The position numbers and the translations under genes were made by a program. The notes under the pieces are model-generated. The model was not told where the DNA came from, did not search any database, and was given only the letters and a program-made list of their open reading frames with translations. 5,704 bases of DNA from Caryophanales bacterium UBA5732. GTDB taxonomy: Bacteria > Bacillota_I > Bacilli_A > Izemoplasmatales > Hujiaoplasmataceae. Positions 5,171 through 5,704 of the stretch are shown here, piece by piece; the first letter of the stretch is position 1; each line of letters opens with the position of its first letter. The stretch lies in NCBI GenBank assembly GCA_002419445.1, contig DIGC01000086.1:1-5704 (forward strand), in the 5' to 3' direction.

Positions 5171-5704
5171 TTATATTCTTGATTGTATTTGGTCTTTTCT
5201 TTTATCTGCATTTCTATGGCCAACATAACTTTGGAATAATTGATAAGCTGTACCGATAATCCAATAGAAAGCAATACCAGCATTCCCAATTGAAATGTAA
5301 GCCATCATAATAACCATAAAATACATCATATATTTCATCGTCTTTTGAGTTTGTTGAGTCTTAGGATTTTGGTATGTACTACCACCATGTTTTTGACTAG
5401 CTGTGGTACGTTTAGTAGTTAACCATTGGCTTAAAAACATTAGCACAGCAACTGTTAAAGCTAATGGTAAATTAGGTAACCAACTTGTATTTCCTAAATC
5501 TGTCCATAAGAATCCAGTAGCAACGTCATTAAATCTTTCTGTCAAAGGGAATCTTTGTACTACTTGATACATCGCAATAAAGATTGGCATTTGTAATAAT
5601 GGCATTAAACATCCAAATAGATTAATTTTATATCTTTTATAGATTTCCATTGTTTCCATTTGCATTCTTTGTTGAGAAGCTTGATCTTTTTTATTACGGT
5701 ATTT
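5171..5704 (-). CDS. yidC: YidC/Oxa1-family membrane protein insertase, C-terminal part (5' end beyond window)
   Basis: YidC inserts membrane proteins, alone or with SecYEG, and helps them fold. The final 178 codons are visible and the frame is open to the right edge. ATG 5665 is an internal Met: upstream codons read KYRNKKDQASQQRMQ, the conserved cytoplasmic C1 loop (usually KxxxDQxTQQKMQ). After YKRYKIN comes TM2 with GCLMPLLQMPIFIAMYQ, the family signature. Next are an external loop with two Trp (about LWTDLGNTSWLP), TM3 (PLALTVAVLMFLSQW) and a polar Gln/Thr-rich cytoplasmic C2 loop. TM4 (MMYFMVIMMAYISIG) and TM5 (IAFYWIIGTAYQLFQSYV) are followed by a short basic tail ending QSRI. TM1, with the groove arginine and any lipoprotein signal, is out of view. 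It is the first visible gene of yidC-jag-pth. Confidence 0.96.
   Translation of the reverse strand, partial: KYRNKKDQASQQRMQMETMEIYKRYKINLFGCLMPLLQMPIFIAMYQVVQRFPLTERFNDVATGFLWTDLGNTSWLPNLPLALTVAVLMFLSQWLTTKRTTASQKHGGSTYQNPKTQQTQKTMKYMMYFMVIMMAYISIGNAGIAFYWIIGTAYQLFQSYVGHRNADKRKDQIQSRI

Noticed and set aside
5663..5665. ATG as start of yidC
   Set aside because: The frame continues upstream to the window edge and encodes the conserved DQxxQQ-M C1 loop of YidC, so this Met is internal.
1..5704. CRISPR array, tRNA/rRNA gene, insertion sequence, toxin-antitoxin or defence genes
   Set aside because: I saw no repeated spacers, cloverleaf-like stretches, transposase motifs or defence-family motifs. 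Nearly all sequence is taken up by recognisable housekeeping genes.

Overview
The window is a compact, AT-rich bacterial chromosome segment carrying core housekeeping genes and no sign of mobile DNA. It suggests a wall-less or near-wall-less low-GC Firmicute relative that uses the standard code, such as Acholeplasma, Haloplasma or Izemoplasma-like Mollicutes, or an Erysipelotrichia-like lineage. Three reading frames end in TGA (rnmV, dagK and the HIT gene), and every Trp codon I checked is TGG. UGA therefore looks like a stop, which argues against Mycoplasma and Spiroplasma. The lineage is inferred from gene style and composition only.

Left block (1-1682, minus strand): dagK-like lipid kinase -> rnmV (RNase M5) -> rsmA (16S rRNA dimethyltransferase, cut by the window edge). 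The genes overlap (ATGA, then 41 nt) and appear to be one transcript. The last two act on rRNA: RNase M5 trims 5S rRNA and RsmA methylates 16S rRNA.

Divergent control region (1683-1810): two back-to-back extended -10 promoters drive dagK leftward and a HAD phosphatase rightward. Both show TATAAT, exactly 6 nt, GGTGAT, then 3-4 nt to the start codon. Each mRNA should therefore begin at or next to its own Shine-Dalgarno sequence. An inverted repeat (1740-1773) lies between them and overlaps the -35 position of the rightward promoter.

Centre (1811-2909, plus strand): a PpaX/Gph-like HAD phosphatase and a HIT-family nucleotide-binding protein are two nt apart. They end at a symmetrical, probably bidirectional terminator whose stem contains the HIT stop codon.

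Right block (2908-5704, minus strand): yidC (partial) -> jag/khpB -> pth -> a two-TM DUF3137-type membrane protein, converging on that terminator. YidC inserts membrane proteins, KhpB is the RNA-binding partner usually encoded beside it, and Pth recycles peptidyl-tRNA. Together they form a translation and membrane-insertion cluster. yidC-jag and rnmV-rsmA both commonly lie near the replication origin, so this may be an origin-proximal region, but I see no oriC or dnaA boxes here.

I found no previously undescribed system. The most notable items are the twin ultra-short-leader promoters, the operator-like palindrome between them, a coding-like remnant after the DUF3137 gene, and the uncharacterised DUF3137 protein itself.
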